Source: an uncultured Proteiniphilum sp.
GTDB lineage: Bacteria > Bacteroidota > Bacteroidia > Bacteroidales > Dysgonomonadaceae
NCBI RefSeq assembly: GCF_937873925.1
Contig: NZ_CALNAT010000046.1
Span: 1 to 50,783, forward strand
Reading direction: 5' to 3'
DNA length: 50,783 nucleotides
The notes under the pieces are model-generated. The model saw nothing but the letters and a program-made list of their open reading frames with translations. It searched no databases and was not told the origin of the DNA. This document shows positions 17,066-25,881 of the stretch, piece by piece. How positions within the stretch are numbered: the first letter of the stretch is position 1; every line of letters begins with the position of its first letter. Both the position numbers and the translations under genes were made by a program.

Positions 17066-18340
17066 TTATTGATCGACGGTTGTCGGATGGACGAACGGGG
17101 TAGGAGTCTGGTCTTGCAGAAAATCCTCGGTCGAGTTGTTCGTGTCTTTGTAAATCACTTTTCCGTCAATGATCTGTTTTACTTTTCGACGCACACTTTT
17201 GGCGCTGTATGTTCCAGAGGCGATAAACGTATATCCTGCATCCAGGTCGGAAGGCACCCTTTTTTCGCGTTTGTTCGTATCGTGGTTCACACATTCAACA
17301 ATATCGATGACATATTCTTTGGGTATCCGGAGATGTTGGGGCTTGGTTGTACCCGGCTTCGTGGAGAGATTGGCTTCGTTGGAGGCGAAATCCGCAGGAT
17401 CGGTATTCTCCGGGAACCGGAAGATGACCATCGCCGGTCCGAAGACGGAATATGTCGCATCAAATGCGGTTGTTATTGTGGTATGCAGCAACTCCATGTT
17501 CGGTACTCCCGGTGCATCCGCATCTTTCCCGTTATTGATGTCCCCTACATATAGTTCCCAATCAGCATTGGCCAGATTGACCGGCGACAGGGAATTTCCG
17601 GCAGGGTCTGTCTTGTGGTCGATGCCGTCAACCGCGATCACGGTGCTTGTGCGCGGTTCTAAAGGGTGGTCTGTGCCGGAACCTTTGAAATAAAAGGAAT
17701 ATCCGAATAAAGGTAAGCGATCCGGCAAATTTCCGTTCTCGTCCACCCATACCGAAGGACTGTTGGAAACCACCGGATCCAGTGCGCCGAAACCGATATT
17801 ATCCAGATAGATCACTTCATCGGAATTGTTGTAAATCTCGGTGAAACTATCTTGAAGATAACCGGTAGTGCCGGTAGCCCCTTCGATGGGGGATCCCGAA
17901 TAATAAATCTCTTTAAATACCAACCCTCCCGACAGGGAACTTGCATGGAGCGTAACGGTAATTGATTTATCTGCCGCAACGGTCGTATTTTCCAGCAATC
18001 CGTTGAAAGCGAATTCTTCGGTTTCAAGGGCGACACTGAACGAGTAAATACCCGAGACAAGGGAGAATTGGGCAACACCATCGGCATTTGTTTTGGCGGA
18101 AGCATTTGTCCCGGTTTGGGTATTGGTTGCTTTTACCTCAATATCCGAAGGGGTGCCATCGGCATATCCTTCGGGATACTGGACCGTTACATCGACGGCA
18201 TATCTTACTGCCTCTTCGTCCCCGTCGTCGCAGGAAGAGAAAAGAAGCAGGGAAACTGCAAAAATAAACAGGAAAGCGCTCCATTTCCAATGGAATGCAC
18301 TTCTTTCGCCATGTTGATTGTTGAATATTATTTTTTTCAT
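17066..18340 (-). CDS. DUF4876 lipoprotein
   Basis: 424 residues from the methionine at 18340, chosen because it begins a normal signal peptide (MKKIIF...); an upstream in-frame ATG at 18379 would add 13 residues without signal character. Lipobox FSSC is followed by DDGDEE, an acidic stretch typical of surface-exported lipoproteins. An Ig-like/carboxypeptidase-regulatory domain (about 40-130) is followed by the DUF4876 part with VFKEIYYSGSP and FTEIYNNSDEVIYLDNIGFG, which resembles a lamin-tail-like beta domain. It probably sits at the cell surface with the receptor encoded 105 bases upstream, in place of a SusD protein. Ligand unknown. Confidence 0.75.
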   Translation of the reverse strand: MKKIIFNNQHGERSAFHWKWSAFLFIFAVSLLLFSSCDDGDEEAVRYAVDVTVQYPEGYADGTPSDIEVKATNTQTGTNASAKTNADGVAQFSLVSGIYSFSVALETEEFAFNGLLENTTVAADKSITVTLHASSLSGGLVFKEIYYSGSPIEGATGTTGYLQDSFTEIYNNSDEVIYLDNIGFGALDPVVSNSPSVWVDENGNLPDRLPLFGYSFYFKGSGTDHPLEPRTSTVIAVDGIDHKTDPAGNSLSPVNLANADWELYVGDINNGKDADAPGVPNMELLHTTITTAFDATYSVFGPAMVIFRFPENTDPADFASNEANLSTKPGTTKPQHLRIPKEYVIDIVECVNHDTNKREKRVPSDLDAGYTFIASGTYSAKSVRRKVKQIIDGKVIYKDTNNSTEDFLQDQTPTPFVHPTTVDQ

Positions 18341-18445
18341 ACGCTGTATATAATTTAAATGAATATTTTCGTTAAGCAATACGAGTAGAAGACAAGCTTG
18401 CTTGGATTATGCCGTTGCGAGAAAATATCTAATTTTAATGAATAG

Positions 18446-21307
18446 TTAAAACTTATATTGGATCTCTGCTCCGAAATAAAACTCGGTATTTCGTTGCACG
18501 TATTGTGATGTTCTGTTACTCTTTTGTGAAGGATTCATCTTTAAGAAGTTGTTTGCCATAAAAGACAACGTCAGATTACGGGAAAATTCCTTGGTCAGGC
18601 GAAGGTTGAATTGCAATGCCGGAGGGAGGCTTTCTTCCACATATTCATACGTGTATTGGTTGCCTGACCGAAGAAAAGCATACCGTGAATCCTGGGCATA
18701 TTCCTCTTTCCATTCATGCTTTTGTCCGCTTTTGTCGAAGAAAGCCAACGGGTCTATGTAGCGCGATGTTTCCGTATCCTGCAGGGCGGTATGGTCATAT
18801 ACTTTTTCTCCGTTGTCGTTGTAATAATATACCAGGGAATTCCCTTTTTCATCCTCCCATCTGTCTTTCTCCTTTGTATTCCAGATGATCTGCGGCGTAA
18901 GGGAGACGATCATCTTCAATTCCGGAATATGGGTGATCATACGGATATTGGTATTAATCCGCTGGCGAATCTTTTTATCTCCCGGCGGCATGATCGCAAC
19001 ATACGAGACGAGTTCGCCCTGTTCGACCCTGGATCTTTTTACATAAGTCGGATTGATATTGTAGGACTCCTGGAACAACCAGGCCCCGTCAATAACAAAT
19101 GATGTACGGATAGATTTTATTTGTCCGATATGTATGATATATTCTACTCCCTTTTTTATGAGAACCTGATTATTGGTCGGCATGTTATAGGTGTAAACAG
19201 CCGTGTCCATGACAGAAGAAGCCTGCAATCGCTCTCCGTTTTCGTAATAGTAGACCTCTCCGTTTTCGAATTCCGGCGTTTTGCCGGCTCCTTCCACCGT
19301 AAATTTTCGGTATGGGGCGAAGTAAGGAGTGGATGAAAAGGTCATCCCGTTTTTCAGTTTTTCGTGAAAACCCGTTACCGAAACCGATACTTTTGGGATA
19401 TCGAAAGAGAATCCGATTTCTTTTTTAGTGCTACGGGCCGGTTTCAATGCCGGGTTTGCCGTATCGATCACTTTGGTAGTTACCACTGCCAGCTTATGAT
19501 CCGTATCATAGTAGTTAAAGCTGACATTGTCGAAGTATGCTTTATCAGGGACAATGTAGGATAGGGTGGGCATTTTCGCGGAAACCCCATAGCCCAGATT
19601 GACGCTCAGGCGGTCGAACAACGTATTATTCTTTTTGTTGAGAATCTCCCAGGCCGCATTCAGGCGTGGTTCTATCGAAGAATAATTTCCCGGCCGGGTG
19701 TGCGAAAACCGTACTCCGGCTTGCGCGGTAAGCGTTGTGGTGCCTATCGGGTGGATCACTTTGTCTTCCATGAAAAGAGCATAGTTCCACAAAGCCGGGA
19801 GGTCTTTATGCGCCCTGGGGCGGATGCTCGATTCAAGCGTCGACATAGGAGGGGCAGACAGGTCGTACTGTAGCCCTTCCCCGTTGTTCCCGCTTACTGA
19901 GATATCCAACCCGGCGATGAGTGAGTTGAATGTTTCCCCGAACTGACGATTCAGGTTGCCTTTGATCTTTGCAAAAAAATTATAGGGCTTACCGTCGGTA
20001 GTGTATTCCGTATAGAATACTCCCGGCAGGTAGTTTTCTTCAAATATTCCGTCTGTATAAGAAGTCGGATAGGGGACAACTCCCGTTGGGAGCGACTGTA
20101 ATTGCTTTACATAGTTTTCAGACCAGGAATAATCGCCCGAAAAGCTATATTCCATATTGGTGATCCAAGGCTTGCGCAGCATCCATTTGCCGCTTATTCC
20201 CGTCCGTATACCTTTATGAGACGATCGGATAGCTTCCAGCTTGTTTAATTGTGCGTCGGATTTATTGTCGTCGATCGTTTGGAAATAAGAAACCCGCGCA
20301 TTCATATCTAACGGAGTCGATTTCTCCATAAAGGTGTTGGAGTAAATGGCCGTTCCCGTTAGGCGCTTATAGCCACGGTACTTGTAGCGTATATCATTGT
20401 AAGCCTGCGCATAATCCGCCCCGAGATTCAGTGTGCCGGACCGGTCGGGTAAACGGAATCCTTTTGACAGGCTTCCCATCTTGGTGTTCGGATCCATCTT
20501 GGCTTTTACTTCCCAGGGCTGGATACCCGTTTTCGTTTTAACCAATACCACTCCCGATGTAAGGTTGCCATATTCCGAAGACGGTATACCCCGGATCACT
20601 TCCACTTCTTCGATATTATCAGCGGATATCTCCCTGAGGTCGACACCCCTGCCTACCGTATTGGCGGCGGCGGAGAGATTCCCTGACCGGGTAGTATTGA
20701 ATGTCTGCATGTTTGCATCGTTCGACATGGGAGCGCCGTCCACCATCACCAGCGTACCTAACGCGCTGTTCGGATTTTCGGTTATTTCCCTGATCTTTAC
20801 TTGTCCCGGTGATGCCAATGTCGGATTCTCAGTCACTTGCCCGGGTAACAACTGAAATACGTCCGTCAGGCTTTTCGGCTGGATATGCTCAATGGCAGTT
20901 GTTTCTATCTTCGATGACGACCCTAATTTACTCTGCGTTGCAGTAACCGTTATTTCCTCCAAAGCCAGGGTTATCGGTTGCAATGTTTGTTGCCAGTCAT
21001 GAATATCCGAATTGACTATTCTGGGGATGTTCAGCTCTTGGTATCCCAATAGCCGGAAATTGAACGTATATATACCTTGTGGAATATTCTCAAATGAAAA
21101 ACGGCCATCTTTATCCGTAACCGACCAGATATCCAGGTTGGCAATCGATACAACGGCCATCTCTATCGGCTTTAAATCCGTAGAATCCAATAACACGCCG
21201 TTAATCTGAAAATGATTATTTTGGGATTTTACGATCTGTATATGACAAACCATAAGAACAGCCACTGCGATAAGGGCAGTCTTATAAAAAGTATGAATTT
21301 TTTTCAT
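18446..21307 (-). CDS. TonB-dependent receptor
   Basis: 953 residues. A signal peptide (about 1-28) leads into a CarboxypepD_reg-like domain (about 33-115, GRFSFENIPQGIYTFNFRLLGY), a TonB box-like EEITVTAT, and a plug domain with LVMVDGAPMS and VEVIRGIPSSEYGNLTSGVV. The remaining 700 residues form the barrel, ending in a terminal phenylalanine (AEIQYKF). The lack of a SusD neighbour and of the SusC signature argues against a glycan transporter; metal complexes, peptides or small chelates are possible. It is the first gene of the operon and carries the promoter and operator-like repeat at 21380-21428. Confidence 0.85.
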   Translation of the reverse strand: MKKIHTFYKTALIAVAVLMVCHIQIVKSQNNHFQINGVLLDSTDLKPIEMAVVSIANLDIWSVTDKDGRFSFENIPQGIYTFNFRLLGYQELNIPRIVNSDIHDWQQTLQPITLALEEITVTATQSKLGSSSKIETTAIEHIQPKSLTDVFQLLPGQVTENPTLASPGQVKIREITENPNSALGTLVMVDGAPMSNDANMQTFNTTRSGNLSAAANTVGRGVDLREISADNIEEVEVIRGIPSSEYGNLTSGVVLVKTKTGIQPWEVKAKMDPNTKMGSLSKGFRLPDRSGTLNLGADYAQAYNDIRYKYRGYKRLTGTAIYSNTFMEKSTPLDMNARVSYFQTIDDNKSDAQLNKLEAIRSSHKGIRTGISGKWMLRKPWITNMEYSFSGDYSWSENYVKQLQSLPTGVVPYPTSYTDGIFEENYLPGVFYTEYTTDGKPYNFFAKIKGNLNRQFGETFNSLIAGLDISVSGNNGEGLQYDLSAPPMSTLESSIRPRAHKDLPALWNYALFMEDKVIHPIGTTTLTAQAGVRFSHTRPGNYSSIEPRLNAAWEILNKKNNTLFDRLSVNLGYGVSAKMPTLSYIVPDKAYFDNVSFNYYDTDHKLAVVTTKVIDTANPALKPARSTKKEIGFSFDIPKVSVSVTGFHEKLKNGMTFSSTPYFAPYRKFTVEGAGKTPEFENGEVYYYENGERLQASSVMDTAVYTYNMPTNNQVLIKKGVEYIIHIGQIKSIRTSFVIDGAWLFQESYNINPTYVKRSRVEQGELVSYVAIMPPGDKKIRQRINTNIRMITHIPELKMIVSLTPQIIWNTKEKDRWEDEKGNSLVYYYNDNGEKVYDHTALQDTETSRYIDPLAFFDKSGQKHEWKEEYAQDSRYAFLRSGNQYTYEYVEESLPPALQFNLRLTKEFSRNLTLSFMANNFLKMNPSQKSNRTSQYVQRNTEFYFGAEIQYKF

Positions 21308-21323
21308 ATTTCCTATGGGAACA

Positions 21324-21342
21324 CCTTACTTGAACCGTAAGG
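21324..21342 (-). promoter_or_regulatory. Small hairpin in the leader of the TonB receptor mRNA
   Basis: CCTTAC at 21324-21329 and GTAAGG at 21337-21342 form a 6-bp stem with a 7-base loop in the predicted 5' leader, ending 15 bases before the start codon on the minus strand. No known riboswitch was recognised. Confidence 0.3.
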
Positions 21343-21379
21343 AATGCCTGTTGACTCCACCGTCTGTATAAATTTGTTA

Positions 21380-21428
21380 CAAAGTAATATGATTCAACAA
21401 TATCTGTCAATCATTAAAAATAATGATT
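21380..21428 (-). promoter_or_regulatory. Promoter and operator-like inverted repeat for the TonB receptor operon
   Basis: On the minus strand a -7-like element TTACTTTG (complement of 21380-21387) follows a TTG (complement of 21408-21410) with 20 bases between, the usual Bacteroidota spacing. An 8-4-8 perfect inverted repeat, AATCATTA at 21409-21416 and TAATGATT at 21421-21428, overlaps the TTG, as expected for repressor control. The AT-rich hexamers have some likeness to metal-regulator boxes, but the regulator is not known. Confidence 0.4.
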
Positions 21429-21495
21429 TTTGTTGGGAAAAATTATCATAAATAGGGATGATAGGGAGACAGGATTCGATTATAATAACCGGTAA

Positions 21496-21582
21496 AGGAA
21501 TATTGCCTTTTATAGTTATCAGAACGGAGCTTTTACCCCTGACATAACCATGAATATTAGCAAGATCGGAAAGGAAAAATAG
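21496..21582 (+). pseudogene. Remnant of a zinc-ribbon gene related to the one at 9614
   Basis: The frame ending at the stop codon 21580-21582 contains YSYQNGAFTPDITM, matching CYQNGAFTRDVTM of the intact zinc-ribbon protein. At DNA level 24 bases (21515-21538) are identical to the intact gene. The CxxC knuckles are lost and the tail diverges, so this is a dead fragment. Confidence 0.6.
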
Positions 21583-21602
21583 GATATTATATCCTATTTT
21601 TG
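21581..21602 (+). promoter_or_regulatory. Promoter of the AraC-type gene with a 7-bp inverted repeat
   Basis: The -7 element TATTTTTG lies at 21595-21602, only 10 bases before the first ATG at 21613. AGGATAT at 21581-21587 and ATATCCT at 21589-21595 form a 7-1-7 inverted repeat that touches the element and may be an autoregulatory site. The mRNA would have a very short leader. Confidence 0.45.
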
Positions 21603-21612
21603 CAGAATATAA

Positions 21613-22482
21613 ATGATCGATATGCAGCAACGAACTTCGACCACAGAAGAATACCAAAAGCAGATAAATATCATTAAGGATTATATCAATAATAATCTGG
21701 ATAAACCGATTGATTTATCTGAACTGGCTGAAATAAGCCATTTTTCTCCCTGGCATTTCCATCGGATAACCCGGGCTTTGCTCGGTGAACCGCTCGGGAG
21801 CTATATCGTTCGGATAAGATTGGAAACAGCCGCTAAATTATTGCGGTATACGGATATGTCCGTTTCCGAAATCGCTTATAAAGTAGGCTATGATGTTCCT
21901 ACTTCACTTTCCAAAGCCTTCAGGCAACAATATGGGATTTCTCCGATAGATTATAGAACCAATAAAGAATATATGATCATGAAAACAGAAAAGAAAGTTT
22001 TGCAGCTAAGTATAAAAGAGCCTAAAGTAATGGATATCCCTGCAAAAAAAGTACTCTACATTAGTTTGACAGGACGTTATGGGAGCCTGGATTTTAGCGG
22101 TTCATGGCAACGTTTATGGCAATTTGTGAAAGAGAAGAAGTTATTCTCCGCGGGTATGGAGCACATTGCAATATACCATGACGATCCGAAAGTAACGGAA
22201 AGCGAAAAACTCAGGACAGATATATGCCTGACCATTAAAAAAGAGGTCAAACCACAAGGAGAAATAGGAGTAAAAGAGATAAAAGGCGGAAAGTTTGCCA
22301 TGTTCCTTTATAAAGGTCCCTACGAGAATCTGGATGCAGTATATGACACGATTTACGGCAAATATTTACCTGAAAAAAACCTGAAGCTAAGGGATTATCA
22401 TTGTTTTGAAAAGTACCTTAACCACCCCGGGAAAACGGCTCCGGAAAAGTTAAAAACGGAGATTTATATTCCAGTAGAATAG
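21613..22482 (+). CDS. AraC-family regulator with a GyrI-like effector-binding domain
   Basis: 289 residues. The AraC DNA-binding domain takes up about 10-112, with two helix-turn-helix units: LSELAEISHFSPWHFHRITRAL and MSVSEIAYKVGYDVPTSLSKAFRQQYGISP. A GyrI-like domain (about 130-289) follows, including YISLTGRYG, GKFAMFLYKGPYENL and the terminal TEIYIPVE. This architecture matches Rob/SoxS-like regulators of drug or small-molecule response that bind amphipathic ligands. It starts at ATG 21613; a second in-frame ATG at 21622 is possible. The target genes are unknown. Confidence 0.85.
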   Translation: MIDMQQRTSTTEEYQKQINIIKDYINNNLDKPIDLSELAEISHFSPWHFHRITRALLGEPLGSYIVRIRLETAAKLLRYTDMSVSEIAYKVGYDVPTSLSKAFRQQYGISPIDYRTNKEYMIMKTEKKVLQLSIKEPKVMDIPAKKVLYISLTGRYGSLDFSGSWQRLWQFVKEKKLFSAGMEHIAIYHDDPKVTESEKLRTDICLTIKKEVKPQGEIGVKEIKGGKFAMFLYKGPYENLDAVYDTIYGKYLPEKNLKLRDYHCFEKYLNHPGKTAPEKLKTEIYIPVE

Positions 22483-22510
22483 ACCCTGCTCATTAGCCGC
22501 TAAAGGCCTG

Positions 22511-22675
22511 TTATCGATCGAGATGGCGGGCTTGTTCTTTTTGTATATCACATCCCATGCAGCCTCCGCAATGAGAGTGATCTCTTTCGGTGAAAAAGAA
22601 ACGATACACCGTCCGCGCGAGGATAATACCCACGACTATACCGATAATGATGATGATAAAAAGTTGTATATCCAT
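22511..22675 (-). CDS. FeoB-associated Cys-rich membrane protein
   Basis: A 54-residue protein. One N-terminal membrane helix (about 4-20, mostly isoleucine and valine) is followed by a Cys-rich cytoplasmic tail with HCGGCMGC (Cys36, Cys39, Cys42), which fits the FeoB_associated family (PF12669). It lies 48 bases downstream of feoB on the same strand, the usual position for this family. It is thought to support ferrous iron uptake by FeoB, in the role that FeoC has elsewhere; this is family context, not shown here. Confidence 0.85.
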   Translation of the reverse strand: MDIQLFIIIIIGIVVGIILARTVYRFFFTERDHSHCGGCMGCDIQKEQARHLDR

Positions 22676-22723
22676 ACGATTAAAACAGGTTCACCGGATG
22701 AAAAGTTTTTACATAGGCCATAT

Positions 22724-25231
22724 TTAAATCAACAGGTTACCCACCTGATATACCAGAAAAGCTATAAACCAGGCGAGGCCGGTGGAGTACAGCACGCTGA
22801 ACAGCGCCCACTGCCAGGAGTGTGACTCCTCCTTGATAGCCACAATGGAAGCCACACAGGGGAAGTAGATCAGTACGAAAAGCAAAAAGCCCGCCACAAC
22901 GAGAGGGGTGAAAACGGGTGATCCGTTGGAATAGGATTCTGCCCGCAGCCGATGCTGTAATGATTGCTGATTTTCACTGTCACCGGTATAAAGTACACCC
23001 ATGGTGCTGATAACGATCTCTTTGGCAGCCATACCCGAGAGTAAACTTACCGATATTTTCCAGTCGAATCCGAGTGGGCGCATCACCGGTTCAATAAATT
23101 TCCCGATATTCCCGATATAGGAGTTTTCCTGATGAGATGTATTGCGGATATGCTCTATCTCGGCCACCAGATCCTCCCTCTCTTCGCTGCTGATCTCGTT
23201 GCTGGCCTGCTGCGTATCGATCAGGGCAATCTCCTGGTCGAATGCGGCGTCTCTCTCTTCATTCTGGGGGAAATATCCTAAGAACCATATCACGATGGAG
23301 GCCACCAGGATAGGACCTCCCATTTTCCGCAGGTACTGACTCGACCGGTCCCACATATGTGTAACAATGGACTTGCGGGTGGGCATCCGGTAAGGAGGCA
23401 GCTCCATCACAAACGGGGTTTCCTCTTCCTTGAAAGCGGTTTTGCGGAGCAACCTTGCCGTGACCGCAGCGATTAAAATACCAAAAGCATATAATCCCAG
23501 CAACACCAGGCTTGCATATTGAGGTACGAATGCGCTTACGAAAAGGATATAGACCGGTAACCGGGCGCTGCATGACATGAACGGCACGATGAACATAGTG
23601 ATCATGCGGCTGCTTCTGCTCTCGATGGTGCGTGTAGCCATGATAGCAGGAACATTACAACCGAATCCCATGATAAGCGGGATAAACGATTTCCCGTGCA
23701 GGCCGATCCTGTGCATCAGCTTATCCATGATGAAAGCGGCACGCGCCATGTAACCCGAATCTTCCATGAAAGCGATGAAAAGGTACAATATTACAATATT
23801 GGGAAGGAAAACTATGACGCCCCCCACACCTCCGATGATACCGTCTACGATCAGTGCTTTCAGTGGTCCCTCTGACATATTGTTTCTGACGAGATTGCCC
23901 AGTTGTTCCACCAGCCACTCGATCCACCCCATCGGGTAGTTGCCCAGGCGAAAAGTCGCTTCGAACATGACCCACAAAAAAAGGAAAAAGAGAGGGAACC
24001 CGATGTATTTGTGGGTTACGAGGGTGTCTATCAGTTTTGTTTTGTCGGAGAACAGGGTCTTTTCCGTAAGCGTTTCTTTCAGCCCTCCGGCGATAAAACC
24101 ATACCGGGCGTTGGTGAAGGCCGACTCAGGATCTTCACGCAACAATTTCTCAATGTAGACCCGTTCTTTATCCCTGCGGCTAAAGATCTGTTCCTGTTGG
24201 GCCAAGGCACGAACCCGTTTCTCTATATCGCTGTCGCCTTCGAGCAGTTTGATGCAGATGTAGCGTAATGGCATGTTCCATCCGGCATAAGCAGCGGATC
24301 CGATACTATTGAATTCCCGCTCCATGATGCCGATGGATTTTTCCAAAACCCTTCCATAGGGTATCTGCACATAATCGTGCTCCTCCTCTTTGTAAACCTC
24401 GATCACTTTCTCGAGCAACCGGGGGATTCCCTCACCCCTTTTCCCTACGGTGGGGACAATAGGGATATTGATCAGTGAGGAGAATGTTTCATGATCGAAT
24501 GTGCGGCCGCTCTCTTCCAGTTCGTCGTACATATTCATGGCGATCACCATCGGGACTTGCAGATCGATCAGCTCGGTGGTGAGGTAGAGGTTTCGTTCCG
24601 CCGCCGATGCTGAGACTACGTTGACGATCACATCGGGCTTTTCCTCCAGTATATGTTTCCGCACGAATAACTCTTCAGGAGTATATGCCGAGAGTGAGTA
24701 GGTGCCCGGAAGGTCTACCAGCGTAAACTTATAGCCGTTATGCCGTAAAGTTCCTTCTTTCGAATCGACTGTCACGCCTCCGTAATTACCCACGTGCTCA
24801 TGCGCACCGGATGCCAGATTGAAAATGGTGGTCTTTCCCGAATTGGGATTGCCCAGGAGTGCTACTTTTATCCTTTTTTCAGAATGGAGTCCGTCGTTCC
24901 TGTGGTGGGATATCCTGTGTTCCGTTCCGTCATTGTTGTCTTCGTCCGTGTCCGATGGATACTGTTCAGCAGATATCGGTTCTTCTCTGTATTTTTGGGC
25001 ATCCCCTGCGAGCATGGATATTTCAATCATTACTGCCTCGCTCCGGCGTAGCGATACTTCGTACTCCATGATCGCGTATTTGATGGGATCCTTCAATGGG
25101 GCATTCAGTATAGACTTCACTTCCTCTCCTCGCACAAACCCCATTTCGAGCAGGCGTTTCCTGAAAGCACCGCTACCATTTACTTTTGTGATATAGGCTT
25201 TTTGTCCGGTTTGTAGTTCTGAAAGGCGCAT
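22724..25231 (-). CDS. feoB: Ferrous iron transporter FeoB with fused N-terminal FeoA domain
   Basis: 835 residues. The FeoA SH3-like domain is at about 1-75 (GAFRKRLLEMGFVRGEEV). After a linker, the G domain starts with G1 GNPNSGKTT at about 127-135, then GNYGGVTVDSKEG, G3 DLPGTYSLS and G4-like AMNMYDE. The membrane part from about 390 has the two gate motifs, including GFGCNVPAIMATR and GMAAKEIVISTMGVLY. It imports Fe(II) across the inner membrane. FeoA-FeoB fusion is usual in Bacteroidota. It has its own promoter at 25260-25267 and is followed by the FeoB-associated small protein. Confidence 0.95.
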   Translation of the reverse strand: MRLSELQTGQKAYITKVNGSGAFRKRLLEMGFVRGEEVKSILNAPLKDPIKYAIMEYEVSLRRSEAVMIEISMLAGDAQKYREEPISAEQYPSDTDEDNNDGTEHRISHHRNDGLHSEKRIKVALLGNPNSGKTTIFNLASGAHEHVGNYGGVTVDSKEGTLRHNGYKFTLVDLPGTYSLSAYTPEELFVRKHILEEKPDVIVNVVSASAAERNLYLTTELIDLQVPMVIAMNMYDELEESGRTFDHETFSSLINIPIVPTVGKRGEGIPRLLEKVIEVYKEEEHDYVQIPYGRVLEKSIGIMEREFNSIGSAAYAGWNMPLRYICIKLLEGDSDIEKRVRALAQQEQIFSRRDKERVYIEKLLREDPESAFTNARYGFIAGGLKETLTEKTLFSDKTKLIDTLVTHKYIGFPLFFLFLWVMFEATFRLGNYPMGWIEWLVEQLGNLVRNNMSEGPLKALIVDGIIGGVGGVIVFLPNIVILYLFIAFMEDSGYMARAAFIMDKLMHRIGLHGKSFIPLIMGFGCNVPAIMATRTIESRSSRMITMFIVPFMSCSARLPVYILFVSAFVPQYASLVLLGLYAFGILIAAVTARLLRKTAFKEEETPFVMELPPYRMPTRKSIVTHMWDRSSQYLRKMGGPILVASIVIWFLGYFPQNEERDAAFDQEIALIDTQQASNEISSEEREDLVAEIEHIRNTSHQENSYIGNIGKFIEPVMRPLGFDWKISVSLLSGMAAKEIVISTMGVLYTGDSENQQSLQHRLRAESYSNGSPVFTPLVVAGFLLFVLIYFPCVASIVAIKEESHSWQWALFSVLYSTGLAWFIAFLVYQVGNLLI

Positions 25232-25259
25232 TAATGATTGAATTTTCTATTTTGGCCTG

Positions 25260-25267
25260 CAAAGATA
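25260..25267 (-). promoter_or_regulatory. -7 element of the feoB promoter
   Basis: On the minus strand the bases read TATCTTTG, a perfect TAnnTTTG element, 28 bases before the feoB start codon. It lies between the PepSY gene and feoB, so feoB can be transcribed separately from the two genes upstream. No clear Fur box is seen. Confidence 0.5.
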
Positions 25268-25326
25268 AGCCTTTTTATCGTTTTATTTATATTGTTTCTA
25301 AATAATAAATCCCGGTCTATATTTTC

Positions 25327-25881
25327 TTATCCTGCCAATAATATATACAAGATGGGAATAAGCAGGCCGATGATCAGATACCATTTTCCTCTTTTCGCGA
25401 TACTATGCTTCCCTTTTACCATAAATAACCCCGACACAGCCAGAAAGATCAGTGCGCCTGCAAATATATCGGCCACGGGCGACCATCCTTTGACACGATT
25501 ATAATGCAGCCGGTTCACCCAGTAGGCAAACGGCTTTCTTTTGCTCGTTTGGTATTGAACCATGCCTGTCCGCGGATCATACTCTCCGATACCACCTTGT
25601 ATCATTAGACGGTATTTCCCCGCAGTTTCGCCGATATTGTTCAGTTTGGGTCTGTCGGATTCGGATTCCCATATTTGTTTAAACTTTTCCGGCGTCAGTC
25701 CTTCGGCAAAAGTCAGGCTCTCATTCTCTATTCTATACGAGGGGTCTTTGCCGTCCAGATGGTTGAGTAAAATACCGGAAATTCCGTAAACAAGGGACAG
25801 TCCCACCATCACGAAACCGAGGTCGCGGTGGATGATCCGTATCCACTTTCTTACTTTCGGATTAATTGTGAACTTTCTCAT
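25327..25881 (-). CDS. PepSY-associated transmembrane protein
   Basis: 184 residues. The first helix (about 18-41) starts with IHRDLGFVMVGLSLVYGISG, a hallmark of PepSY-TM proteins, followed by a periplasmic part, the conserved YWVNRLHYNR, and two C-terminal helices (about 135-155 and 162-183). Larger PepSY-TM relatives act as membrane ferric or siderophore-iron reductases. The histidines in HRD and LHYN could bind heme. The location directly upstream of feoB suggests it helps produce Fe(II) for FeoB (inference). It overlaps the upstream lipoprotein gene by 20 bases. Confidence 0.75.
   Translation of the reverse strand: MRKFTINPKVRKWIRIIHRDLGFVMVGLSLVYGISGILLNHLDGKDPSYRIENESLTFAEGLTPEKFKQIWESESDRPKLNNIGETAGKYRLMIQGGIGEYDPRTGMVQYQTSKRKPFAYWVNRLHYNRVKGWSPVADIFAGALIFLAVSGLFMVKGKHSIAKRGKWYLIIGLLIPILYILLAG

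Noticed and set aside
18446..21307. SusC assignment for the TonB receptor
   Set aside because: It lacks the SusC-type TonB box and plug signature and has no SusD partner.
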